NCBI GenBank assembly: GCA_014281115.1
Contig: JACONQ010000021.1
Location: forward strand, 1,178,001-1,242,000
DNA from: Laburnicola sp. R22_1
Taxonomy: Eukaryota > Ascomycota > Dothideomycetes > Pleosporales > Didymosphaeriaceae
DNA: 64,000 bases
Direction of reading: 5' to 3'
The stretch's first letter is position 1. Each line of letters opens with the position of its first letter. Made by a program: the position numbers and the translations under genes. Below are positions 34,274 through 46,272 of this stretch, piece after piece. The notes under the pieces are model-generated. The model saw only the letters and a list, made by a program, of their open reading frames with translations, was not told the origin of the DNA and searched no databases.

Positions 34274-34481
34274 TATTACTAATCTAAGGTGCGGGCCCCT
34301 CGCTTATACTATATTATCCTTTTGGGACTAGCGCGATTACTAAGCGAGATCCTAAGTAAGGCTATGTATATAGCCTACCTACGTACCCACCTTATATAGG
34401 AATTGTTACTATTTTATATTTAAATTCTAATTACTACTATTATCTTATATATAATATAATAACCCCTATAGTGCTCTTATA
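34274..34481 (+). repeat. Gypsy A 3' LTR
   Basis: A 208-bp LTR matching 22815-23022. The terminal TG/CA have become TA/TA by transitions. It is followed by the attag target duplication. Confidence 0.85.
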
Positions 34482-34591
34482 ATTAGGGCTAAATATAATA
34501 GTCTAGCTAATAAGGTTAAGTTTATAAGGACTATAATAGAGGTGTTAATTGGTAGCGTTAAAGTAGTATATATAAGTAACTACGTTAATTA

Positions 34592-34873
34592 TAGTATTAT
34601 TATTAATAGTATTATTATTAATAGTATTATTATTAATAGTATTATTATTAATAGTATTATTATTAATAGTATTATTATTAATAGTATTATTATTAATAGT
34701 ATTATTATTAATAGTATTATTATTCATAGTATTATTATTAATAGTATTATTATTAATAGTATTATTATTAATAGTATTATTATTAATAGTATTATTATTA
34801 ATAGTATTATTATTAATAGTATTATTATTAATAGTATTATTATTAATAGTATTATTATTAATAGTATTATTAA
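34592..34873 (+). repeat. 15-bp minisatellite, about 19 units
   Basis: Almost perfect tandem repetition of tagtattattattaa, with one variant unit near 34730 (tattcat). It gives open frames on both strands, which are artefacts of the repeat. It lies just right of Gypsy A, in the sequence that was contiguous with 22814 before that element arrived. Confidence 0.9.
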
Positions 34874-36206
34874 GTATAAAGTAACCTAGCTTATTGCAAG
34901 TAATACTATATACTTTAAGCGTCTTAATAACTATCTCTGTAATGACTTTGTCTATATAGGTGCTAGTAAGTTATAGTAGGCTAATAGACAAGTCTTATAT
35001 TACTCTAGAGATATTAGTAAAATAAGCAATAACTCTAAGATAATTGCGCTTACCACTTCTTATTATCTAGCTATTATAGCTTATATATATCTTACTTATA
35101 GCTACTAATAGAAACTAGATAATTTAGGACTATATATAGTAGAATAGGCGTATTGTATACGTAGTAACACTTTAGGGACTTACTTATAATGCTACCTCTA
35201 TCTTTAGATTAGTAAAGTTAATTATTTCTTAAAATAATAGTCTTATAAGTAGCTCTATTAGTAAGTTGTTATTAAGTAGGCAAAGTACTATAGCCTATTA
35301 AAACTACTATATATTAAAGTTACCTATTGTATTAGTAGTATGCTAGAAGACCTTAATACTAGCTTTAAAAGTCTACTATAAAGAAAGCTGCTTACTAGCT
35401 TGCTAGTGCTATTTACGCTATATCTTAAGAGTATATAGCCTTATCTTTACTAACTAAAATAAGTAGTAGCTACTATTATAGCCCTAGTAATATTAAATAT
35501 ACTACTACCTCTAGTATTAATGACTCTATAAGTACAATAATAATTATATACAAACTATACCTAACTTAGATTCTTACACTTAATAATATAATAGTTATAT
35601 TAAAATATCTAGCTTTTAATATATTATTAAGTTGTAAAAGGCTTTATGAAACCTTTTAACGCTTCTAATTAATACTATTAAAGTTATTGCTATCTTTATT
35701 ATCTCTATTACCACCTCTAAGTTTAGTTATAGATACTATACTAGCCTAACTACCCTTAGTAAGTGTAATAATCTCTGCCTCTAGCTATAACTCTAATAAC
35801 TCTAACTTAAACATTATAGCCTAGCTTACAGTAGCTAGGACTTAATAGAGTAATAATTATTATTAAAATAGGTGTTAAGATAATAGCTCTAATAAGCGCG
35901 TATATTTAGTAGAGGCAGTAGTAGTAGTGCTAATAATAAAAGCTTATAAGTGTTTAGCTATAGTAGATAATTAGAAGACTAAAAAAACGTATTAGTATAG
36001 GGGGAAAGGCAACTTTACAAGCCTTAAGTTACTACTAGAATAGAAGAGGTAATATTAACTAATAAGTATTAGCTAAGTAAGAGCGCATAGACAGGTCTAA
36101 TATAACTTAGAATAAGCTAATAATAACTCTAAAACCTTACTATAGTTATAAGCAAGATAAGTAAGTTAATTAAAAATTACTATATAGATTAACTTATTAC
36201 TAAATT
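34874..36206. other. AT-rich RIP-mutated sequence, unidentified
   Basis: About 1.3 kb of AT-rich sequence with scattered stretches of open frame on the plus strand (for example AYIYLTYSY near 35085) that I could not assign to a family. It is probably a further decayed transposon. Confidence 0.35.
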
Positions 36207-36218
36207 TATATAGGTTAA

Positions 36219-37330
36219 AGGTCGGCTTATAAAATACCTTTTTAACCATTTTTTAAGTTTAAAGTTAAAGTAAATTAAGATAAGAGGTTATTATATACTA
36301 TGTACAGCACCTAATTCTAATTAAAAACTAACCTTAGATACTACCTAACAATGTTATAATAGTTTAAACTTACTTGCACCCCCTAATATCTATAAGCTTT
36401 TAGTTCTAATGCAAGATTTACTTATACTATATATAGCCTATTTAGATTATTACTATTAGTATTATTAACTATCTATACTTGTATGCTGTTTACGTAGCAT
36501 ACTTGCTTAATTAAGCCAACGTAGCTATAATAGCCAGAAGAATTTTATAGTTTTATATAATACTCTTATTACACTAGAGATTGTTAATAAACATCTTATT
36601 TTCTACTTTTTACCTCTCTTTATAGATTCTATTACTAATAAGGAGTAATTTTATCTACTAGGGCGAAAATATAGTCTTTTTAGTTTTTATAAACTAAATA
36701 AGCTGCCAATCTAGCTAGTATAAAAGAATCGCCTTATAGATAGTTAGGTATACTAGGCTCCTATAGGTAATTATCTTATAGATAAAATAAAACTCTAGCG
36801 TTATTACCTTAGTAGTAGTGGCGCAAATTTTTAGCGTATACTTTTTAGCAATAGCAAGTACTTTAGGAATAACGTTAATGCTTAGATAGATAGTAGGGCG
36901 TAGAGAGATAGTAATAGAAGGAGATTTATTAAGAATAACCTTAATATAGTAATAGAGTAATAGTATATCTAGTATATATTACCCTTATACCACTTATAAA
37001 AATACTATGTATCTATTAATATATTAACTTATATTGTTTGCAATAATTAGAATAGTAAAGGATAAAGATAGATAACTATAGCGTAGCTGTGCTAAAGTCC
37101 TATTCCTTTCCTACTAAAGTTCTAAGTAGCCTCTTTGTAAAAATTTTGCTTATGAGAGTAGCACTACGCTAATACTACTAAGCTCGTTTAGTAGTTTAAA
37201 CGCGCTTTTTTTGTAATTATATTTTTTTACGCTCTTTGTAATTACTAAGCAGGGGGCTCTGCTTTTTTTATTATGTTATTTAAGATAAAAGCCTTTGTCG
37301 TTCTACTCCTAGGTAGTTAATTTAACAACA
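36219..37330. mobile_element. unclassified repeat R, copy 1 (1.1 kb)
   Basis: Collinear with 59329-60455 over its whole length. Shared landmarks are ggttattatatacta, gatagatagtagggc, agtttaaacgcgct and aagcagggggctctgctttt. It is flanked by the 12-bp direct repeat tatataggttaa (36207-36218 and 37331-37342). No inverted termini, LTR or convincing coding frame were found. Confidence 0.65.
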
Positions 37331-37342
37331 TATATAGGTTAA

Positions 37343-40300
37343 GATTAACTTAATTAGATTAAGTAAGTTAAGTAAGTAAACTAATTTAGATTACTTATTA
37401 CGGAGTCTAATCTTAGCACCAATGCTTCTTAGTTATTAAGACCTAATATAATTTACCTTTATTAGGCTAGCATTGCTAGACCTAGGCTATAAACACGTTT
37501 GTTACTAGGGTAAATCTTATCTAAGCTAATTTATTTATTTTATGTGCTTAGCCTAGACTAAAACTAATTATGCCATCTTATTTAATGCATGTAATAATGC
37601 TTTAAAGAATACTTTTACCCGTCCTTATTAATAGCTAGACTAAGTTTATAGCTATTAAGGGCTCTTTTAATAATGAGAGTGTTGGTTAGTAGAAGCTATA
37701 AGATAGCTAAAACACTATAGGTCTTAATAGAATTAATAAATATGTATAGAGAATATATACAAAAAGACTATAACTTAGATAATTTTAATCTAAGGCTTAC
37801 TTCTTATTATAAATATAAGTATATAGAAAGGAAATAGGGCTGTGTATTATTTATAACTATTAGTTTAGTAGCCATATCTTTAAGCGTTAGCGGGGTCTTT
37901 ATAGTAAAATCTTAATACTTACTAAGTAGAAGGCATCTATTATTATATATAAGCGTGTTAAGAACACGTATAGGAAGTTGCGTTTTTATAGTGCTAAAGA
38001 TACTTAATACTATTGTATAAAAGAAAACTATATTATTAAATATGTCTATATTAAGCGAGTTTATGATTAGGTTGTTAATGGCTTCTAAATATAGGTTGCT
38101 AAATACTATTATATTGTTGCTATAAGGAACCTCTATATTATTTAGTAGTATAGGTATATTACTAAGCGTCTCTAAATTTGGTCCCATAGTGTTCCTAAAT
38201 ACACTATTCTCTTTAAAGGATATTACATACCTAAGTAGAGCTAATTTATAGCTTAAGCTCTTATTATTATAAACGTGTAAAGAGGTGCTACGTATTATTT
38301 TATTATTAGGTGCAAATAGATCCTATTAAGCTAATAGAAGCTAATAAGTTGCTATGGCAGTCGGGCTGGCAATTAAGCAGTTCTCCGCTTTCTAATTAGA
38401 CAAAACCTACTCTATGTGTTAGTTATACTCTTTTTAAAACTTATGGAAACCTATATAGTTTTATTTCCTAGAAAGCTATTATAGTAAAAGTACTACTATT
38501 ACTTTTATTTAGAGCGCTTTATTATTTCTTATTCTTCTTAGTATTTTAACTTTCTTTTCTAGTTAAATTAAGCGTTGCCATTAAGCTTTTAGGCTGTTTA
38601 CTATCCTATATTAGTGTTAAAGAATAAGATTTTTAAGGTTTCTTAGCAATTATTCTACTTAAGGTTTTATAGTTTAGTAGTATATTTAATAGTAAAAATA
38701 AAATCATCCTCCTTATATATAAATCTTACTTTCTCTATGTTTTTAGATGTGTAAAGGTATAAGTAAATATTTTAGAATTAGTATAGCGCGAAAGTTAGTA
38801 TAAGAAGCCTCTATACATAATTAGCTATTTACTATATATATTATACGAGTTAGTATTACTTATAGTATTATTAATTACTATTTATAGAGTTTCTAACCCT
38901 TATTACCTAGGCTTATTAGCGTGTCTAATTTACTCTAACTAACTAGAATCTCTATAAATAGTAGTGCTACGAGCCGCCTTATAGAGGGTTACGGTATAGC
39001 GAGTAAGTAGAAAAAATTAATAGTTATATACTAGAAGTAGCAGCCAATACTATAATAAGATAAATATTTATAAAAAGAGTATATATAGGTTTATATAGCA
39101 GCATATACACTAGTAGGTAGGTATAGAGTTTAAAGCGCTAAAATTTATTTACCTAATATAGACGCTCTATATAATATACTCTAGAATCTCTAGAATAGAA
39201 AACACGCTATTAATATCTATAGATTTAGTTACCTATATAAGGATTATAAAATATAGTATTTATATACTTTTTATAAAGGATATACTATGTTTATTTTATA
39301 TTTTGTAATATATAATTAAGAGGAGACATATTAGTCGCTATTTATTTTTGTGGCTATAGCTAGTTATAGTTGCCCTTACTATTAACCTTAAGCTACTACA
39401 CTGTAGTTATTACTATTGCTCTAATAAGCTAGTACTAGTCGCGGATAAATAGGTTCCTACTAAAAAGTAGTATAGCTAGGCAAGGAAGGCGATAATAATT
39501 AAGCTAATAGTAGACGGCTAACATATACTATAAGATAACTTAGATATTTCTAGTAGCGATCTATTTTATTAGTGGTAAAGAAACAACGTCTATACTTAAA
39601 AAGCTATTACTATAGGTATACTACTATATAGTAAACTCTACTATAACTATGGTTTATATAATATATAAAATCCTAAGCTAATTATATAATATATTAGTTG
39701 CGCTAAAGGCATAGTTAAAAATAATAAGCCAGCCTATATACCTTTCTAGTTAATTTAATAAAAGACAAGTAAGTGTTAAGAAAGAATTCTCTTATACCTT
39801 TTGCGCAATAGCAAGGCAGGCAAAAATATAGCAGATTCTTAATACTAAGGCATATAGCACGTGCTTTTACTATATTCTTATCTTCTCTAAAATAAATATA
39901 AAGCTAGATACACTTAATAATATACTATAATAGGCAAAGCTTAGTAGCATTAAATAAAGTAATAGTACTATTTATAGGTATTAGCACACATATACTTTAG
40001 ATAACTACTTAAGATTTAAAGATTATAATAGTAATAAAAGAGAGTAATTACCTATAGTAGCAATAGCAAAATAGACACCGCTTATTTATTTAATTACTAT
40101 AAAGTTATAAATATCTTTAGCACTATAAGTAAAGAAGTAATAATGTCTTATTATCCCACTATTTTCTATTTAATAATAATTAAAGTACACTTACTTATGT
40201 CTAGTAGGTTGCAAAAAGGCAAAATACTATATAATAGTTATTTAGTAAATTTAGACATATAACTAGCAACTACTATGCTATATAATAATTACTTTATAAA

Positions 40301-41146
40301 ACTAACTTCCTTTTAATTTATTTTTATTGCTATTTCCTTTTCTAATTCCTAATCTATTCCCTCTAATAGAATTATAGAATCTTAAATCCTTTTTAAAATA
40401 GACTAGCTTATAATAAATAGTGAAAAGAGTATAAATAATACCTTATAGTATAGTAAGACAAAGTCATATAAGTTAAAATTATAGATATGCTTACATTTAG
40501 GCAGTTCTATACTAATTAATATTATACGGGTGCACTGCAAGTTCAGGTCTATAGGGACACTAATAAGGCTATTATACTAATTAAAACTAAGAAGATACAG
40601 CCCTAATAGACTTAGAATAAATATATATACCTAATTTAAATAAATACGTAGTGTATTATAGTAAACTATCTAAAAAAGCGAACTACCTATCTATAGTACT
40701 CTTTACACGAGAAAGAGTTCTAGTAAATTTTATATTACTAATATAAATTACTAAGAATATGAATATTAAAAATTATAAAAGACTCTTATATACAAGAATA
40801 CTATATTAAAGAATAGAAATAAAAATATAACCTTAAGGCCTTTATATTAAATACAATATATTCTATTTAAATCGAGCTTATTCTAAGAAGTTTCTCTATG
40901 TCTAAAATAGGCTTAGCTAAATTAAATATAGTTAGAGCATTCTAGGGCTTAAGCTTAATATTATACCTCTACTAGCTTATTCTTTTTAGCTCTCTTTAAA
41001 TATAAGCATAGTTATTATAATAAGATATTTTGACTATAATAATCTCTTATTTATACACTAAGTACTAAGCAATTAAGATTATATAGTAGACTTACTATTA
41101 GCACTAATATTTACTATTATAAGGTAATATAATAGCACCCTTATAA
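37343..41146. other. AT-rich RIP-mutated block, unidentified
   Basis: About 3.8 kb between repeat R and Gypsy B. A plus-strand frame at about 37915-38190 is open if TAG/TAA are read as Gln (KNTYRKLRFYSAKDT, then YDQVVNGFQIQVAKYY), suggesting a decayed protein gene, but I do not recognise it. The 91-codon minus-strand frame there (37912-38187) is probably its shadow. No LTR, inverted repeat or target duplication was found. Confidence 0.35.
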
Positions 41147-41151
41147 GTAGT

Positions 41152-41359
41152 TATAAGGGTACTATAGGGATTATTACGTTATATATAACATAATAGTAGT
41201 AATTAGAATTTAAATATAAGATAGTAGCGATACCTATATATGGTAGGTACGTAGGTAGGCTATATATATAGTCTTGCTTAGGACCTCGCTTAGTAATCGC
41301 GCTAGTCTCAAAAGGGTAATATAACGTAAGCGAGGGGTCCGCACTTTAGATTAGTAATA
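41152..41359 (-). repeat. Gypsy B 3' LTR
   Basis: Complement of the Gypsy A LTR, again 208 bp, with the shared taagcgagg and tacgtacctacc segments. The adjacent gtagt at 41147-41151 would be the target duplication, but its partner is missing. Confidence 0.8.
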
Positions 41360-41599
41360 CTACTTCCTTTCTCCTTAGTAGTAACTCTAGTGCTACTAAA
41401 ATCTATCTTTATATAACTATATATTAATCTCTATATACCCATTACGTTATATTACGCTCTATTGCGCTCTATTATATTATATTATGCTATCTTACGCTTT
41501 ATTTCTAATTACTATAGTCTTATAGTAATTTATATAAAACTACTATAAGATTTTACTAAATTACTATAAACTAAAGTAAGTTTATTAATGTTTATAGGA

Positions 41600-44500
41600 A
41601 TTATTTTATTATTGCTATAACTGCTATCTTTGCTATAACTGCTATCTTTGCTATAACTGCTATCTTTGCTATAACTGCTATCTTTGCTATAACTGCTATT
41701 ATTATTATAACTAATATTATTACTATAACCGCCGCTGAGATTACCGCTGTATAAGTTAAGATATGCTACCTTGCCTAGAGTATTATTGTTAGGAGGATTT
41801 CTAGGAGGACTACTATATATTATTAACTTAAGATCTATATTTAACTATTTCTAGGCATCTAGATAGGCGTCTATAATAAGGAGGGCTATAAAACACATAA
41901 TAATATTCTGGTGTATAATAAGCTTATTAAAGTTATATAGTATAGTAGATTTCTTTAGGTTCTTAGCATAAAATCTAGTAACTAGATAAGGGTAGTTAAG
42001 TAAGTTGTAGTAAGACTCCTATATAGGCTCTTTAAAACTATTCTACAAGACCTTATACTCTATAATACTATAGTTAGGTCTATATAGGTCCTTCTTTAAC
42101 TTATTTAGATAATAGATAAGTGTAGTCTTTATCTTATATTTCATATTAGTGTGCTTATCTAATAGTATATTATCCTTATTATATACTTGCCTATTAAGCG
42201 ATTGTTTGTTATAAGAATATAGTAGCTATAGGTAGGAAATATTATACAGCCAGTCTATCTCTTTAGGTAAGTTAAATTTATAAGCTATATTATTAATAAC
42301 TTATATAATATAAAAGGGTCTCCTATTCTTATAGTTAAGTAAAAGCTAGGTTTCATAGTCTTTAGGTTGCGTACGTTTAATATTACCTTATTACTAACTT
42401 TAAAAAATAGTGCTAGTGCGGTTTGGCGTCTATATACTTAGCCTACTTAGCTTATACCTACTATAGGTTATTGCGTAGAAATTTATATATGTAAGTAAGG
42501 GAGTTAATAAAGTTATTTGCGTATTAATAATCTATATGGGTAGGCGCAGTAATTAGGCGCTTGCTAGTAGTAGTAGTGTCTCTACTTACTAACTTAATAT
42601 TACGTAATAGCGTAGGCTTAGTACTATCTTATCGTAGATATTCCTTAGTGGCGATAAAAGATGTAACTTCTATTAAGTTGCTAACTAATAAGTTGGCGAT
42701 AAATTCTACTATAGATAAGTATAGGGCCTAATTATCCTATTAATAATTAATATACGCGCGTAAGTACTCTTTTAATATAGTATTAGCAACCTTAGTTTGA
42801 CTATTAGTTTTAGAATACTAATTAGTTAATAAGCGTAGCTTAGTATCTAGTTACTTATGAAGCCGCTTTTAGAAATAGGATATAAACTAGTGTTCGTGGT
42901 TACTAATAATATCTTTAGAAAAACCTTTCTTACGCTAGATATAGGTAGTAAAGGCCTCTATAACTACCTTAGCTGTAATCTTAACTATGGGAATAAACTT
43001 TTTCTTTTGCTAAGCTAATTTATAATAACTATAATGGCTATATAGATCTTACTATTATTATAATAAAGTAGTAATCTAATAATAAAGTTTATTAATATTA
43101 ATTTCTAGTAATAGTCTAGAACTAGTAAAGAATAGAGCAATCTGTGTTTTATGTTATAATAGGGCTTACTATAATAATATAAAATATAAGTGCAAATATA
43201 ATAAGCGATAGTATAGGTTATATATAGTTAGTAATACTAGTAGCTAACTTGTTTATAAGTACTCTCATAACTAATATAACTAGTAATAACGCTATTATGG
43301 GCTTGCTTAAGGATACGCGTGTAGAGCCTCTTATTGTTAGAGACGTATAGCTAGTCCTTAATATATAGTAGCCCTTTATTTAGATAATAACTAGTAATCT
43401 TAATTCTAAGTTTTAGCTTAAGGAGCTTCTCTGGCAAACGTTAAGCCTTGGCTCTAATAGCGGTAATAATATTCTAGACTATCTTGTCTATAGCGTAGGC
43501 TGTCTTAATATCTTTAAGTAATTAATACTTAGCTTTATAGTATTTTATAACTAGTAAATAGCTTTACTAATAATAAGCGTAATAGACGGAGTTTCTAGCT
43601 AAGTTTAACTTTCGCATTTATTATTGTCCTAAAAATAAGGTATAAATCCCAACACCTTAACACGCCACTTAGACAACTTACCTAAAGGAAATAATAACGC
43701 CTACTAATAATACTAAGTCAAGATAGTCCTACGCCTAGAAATCTTTAAAGGCAAGGGTTACACTACGTAGTTGCCACTACCTATACTTTATTAGATAAGA
43801 GTTATTACTCTAGTCTATAGCTTGCAGCTATGCTATCCTATATTACTAAACTTGCCACTAATAATAACAATCCTATTACTATAACTATAATAAAAACTAA
43901 CAATTAATTAGATTCTAAGTCTCTAATAATTTAGATCTCTATTTCTTAAAAGCTTATACTATAGCTAGTAGTTCCTTATTATAGATTTTATAATTACATT
44001 CTATAGGATTTATTTTATATAATAAGTAAGTAATAGGTTATAATATATCTTAATTATTCTTCTACAATGGGACTATGGCTGTAATAAAGTCAAAGGCATC
44101 TATTTTTAACTAGGTTTTCTTATCTAGATTAAAGTACACTAAGATAAGTGTAGTTATAAAGGCCTACTTAAGTGCGTTAAAAGTAGTCGCGGTGGAAGGG
44201 TCTAGTTTAATAGGCCAGTCTTTTAGTGTGTTACCTTTTATAAGGTTAGGTAATAGTTAGGCAATTTAATTAAAACCTTTAATAAATTATTAGTAGAAAT
44301 TTATAAAACTAAGGAAAGCCTATATATCTTTAAGTAACTATGGTACCTGGTAGTTATAAACTGCCTAAACCTTATTAGAGTCTATTTTAATACCCTTAGT
44401 AGTTAGGATAATTTCTAGATACTTAACCTTCTTGAGTTTAAATTAACACTTATTAATAATTAGGTATAGACTAGCTTGTCTAAGTATATTAACTATAGCT

Positions 44501-45900
44501 TATATATATTTAATATAATCGTCCTTTGTTTTACTATATATAAGTCTATTATCTAAATAATCTATATAGAAATTATTTAAGTGCTATTATAGCGTTTTAT
44601 TAATATATATTTAGAAAGTACTAAAAGCTCTAATAAGTCTAAATAGTATAATAGTATACTTGTAAAGTCTATATTATATAAGAAATACTATTTTTGCTTT
44701 ATTACCTTTTTTAATATATATATTATTAAAATCTATAATAATGTCTATAATAGACATAAACTTCGTCTTGTTTATATACGCTAGTGTGTCTTTTAATAAT
44801 AATAGCGCGTTGCGATTGCGCTTTATAATAGTATTAACTATATAATAATTAATATAAACGCGTAATCCACTTTCTAGTTTTTAATAACAAGGATAGGAGA
44901 CGCGTACTAAGACATACTTGTCTATAATAACCCTTTTATAGTTATTTTATTAATATACTTCTTAACTACTATAGCCTCTAGTTATATAAGACTATATATA
45001 TGAGGTTGTAGAGCTTTATTATTAATAAGATTAATAGTGTAGTTAACTTTGGGGTAATGGGAAAGTAACTCATTAGCCTCTTTTAGGATAAAATATTAAG
45101 ACTTATTATATAACCGTATAGGTAATAACTATCTTATCTTATTTGCTATTTAGAATTTATTAGATAACTTTTTTATAAACTTATTATAGTCTATCTAACT
45201 GCACGTAGTAAGTTCTATAGTAGCATAGAATATCTGCGTATTATAATTGCCTATTATTAGGTTAGACGGTTAACCTAGCTAGTTCTAGTTATAAGACTCT
45301 AGCTAAGTAATAGAGTCTAGATTATAAATTGCTATTAGATAAGCTGCCTGGCTAGTAATTAGACTAATATCTTTATAAGTTATAAGTTATAATAAACTAG
45401 TGGGTGACTTATTATAGTATATAGTTTCGGGTAGTGTGTTTTTAAGATAATAAACTAGGCAATAATGCGTATTAAATATTATAGATTAGTTATATAACTC
45501 TAGTCGCGAGTTGTAAGTAAATATTTAATTTATACTAAGGATAATATTAAAAGCGCTAATATTAGTAATAAAACACATTATAGTGCTAGTGTGAGTACTA
45601 TATTATATTATAAAGTCTATAGCTTAACTAATCTTATCTATAACATTGCTATCTATAAGATATAGGGTAATCGAGTTATTAATATTATATAGTCTTAGAT
45701 AGTATTATTTAATATAGGCAGAACTAACAAAGCACGTGCTGGCTCCAATATTAGTAAGTTGTTATATCTTAGCCTATTTGCAAGGTACTATAAGTTTAAT
45801 AAGATATATAAATTATAATTGTTTAACTTTATTTAACTAAGGTTTTATATTAATAGCAATAGTGAAAATCTATTATATATACTCTGGATATTTGCTAAGC
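41600..45900 (-). pseudogene. Gypsy B pol relic
   Basis: Complementary counterpart of 29750-33990. The RT block with the aatccactttctagttttta complement lies at 44865-44890. The region around 44530-44700 matches the YxDD region of A, and the integrase counterpart spans about 42300-43600. Stops are TAG/TAA on the minus strand. The 3' end carries the 18-bp array at 41613-41715. It can be used with A to infer the pre-RIP sequence, since the two copies do not share all mutations. Confidence 0.7.
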
Positions 45901-46272
45901 TTATTATTTAACTTAAACTTATTTATTTTTATTATATTACTATAAGATTCTTTTATATACACTGCTACTATTTCTCTCTTATATATTATTGCTTAGAAGC
46001 TATTAAAAATATAACTTATCTTTATTCTTATAATCCTAGCTATAATGTATACCTTCTTTATTATTACTAGTATTACTATTAGGCTTAGGTAACTCATCGC
46101 GCGGGCTATTATATTTATGTATTCTATATAGTTAGTTAAAATTTATCTAAATAGTATAAATGTGCTGCGCGTCTTTATAATTAATAGGACCTTAGAGGAT
46201 AATGTAGAGGTACTTAATATCTTTTACTAGAGTTATGGTATTATTATAATAGTTAGTAATTATGTCTATTGC

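Larger units (their letters stand above)
22815..34481 (+). mobile_element. Ty3/Gypsy retrotransposon A with target duplication
   Basis: Two LTRs of identical length (208 bp; 22815-23022 and 34274-34481) are flanked by the 5-bp repeat attag (22810-22814 and 34482-34486). The left LTR runs TGTTACT...CTTACA; in the right copy these ends have become TATTACT...CTTATA. The gag-protease-RT-RNase H-integrase order identifies Ty3/Gypsy. It is heavily RIP-mutated and carries two later insertions (24943-25861 and 26769-28980). Without them it is about 8.5 kb. An inverted partial copy (B) lies at 41152-48395. Confidence 0.85.

Noticed and set aside
34542..34889. Open frames on both strands across 34542-34889 (repeated NSIII or INNNT)
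   Set aside because: They are by-products of the 15-bp minisatellite, which has no stops in these frames.
33849..41715. Regularly repeated units as possible CRISPR arrays
   Set aside because: The 15- and 18-bp units are contiguous without spacers, and the host is a eukaryote.
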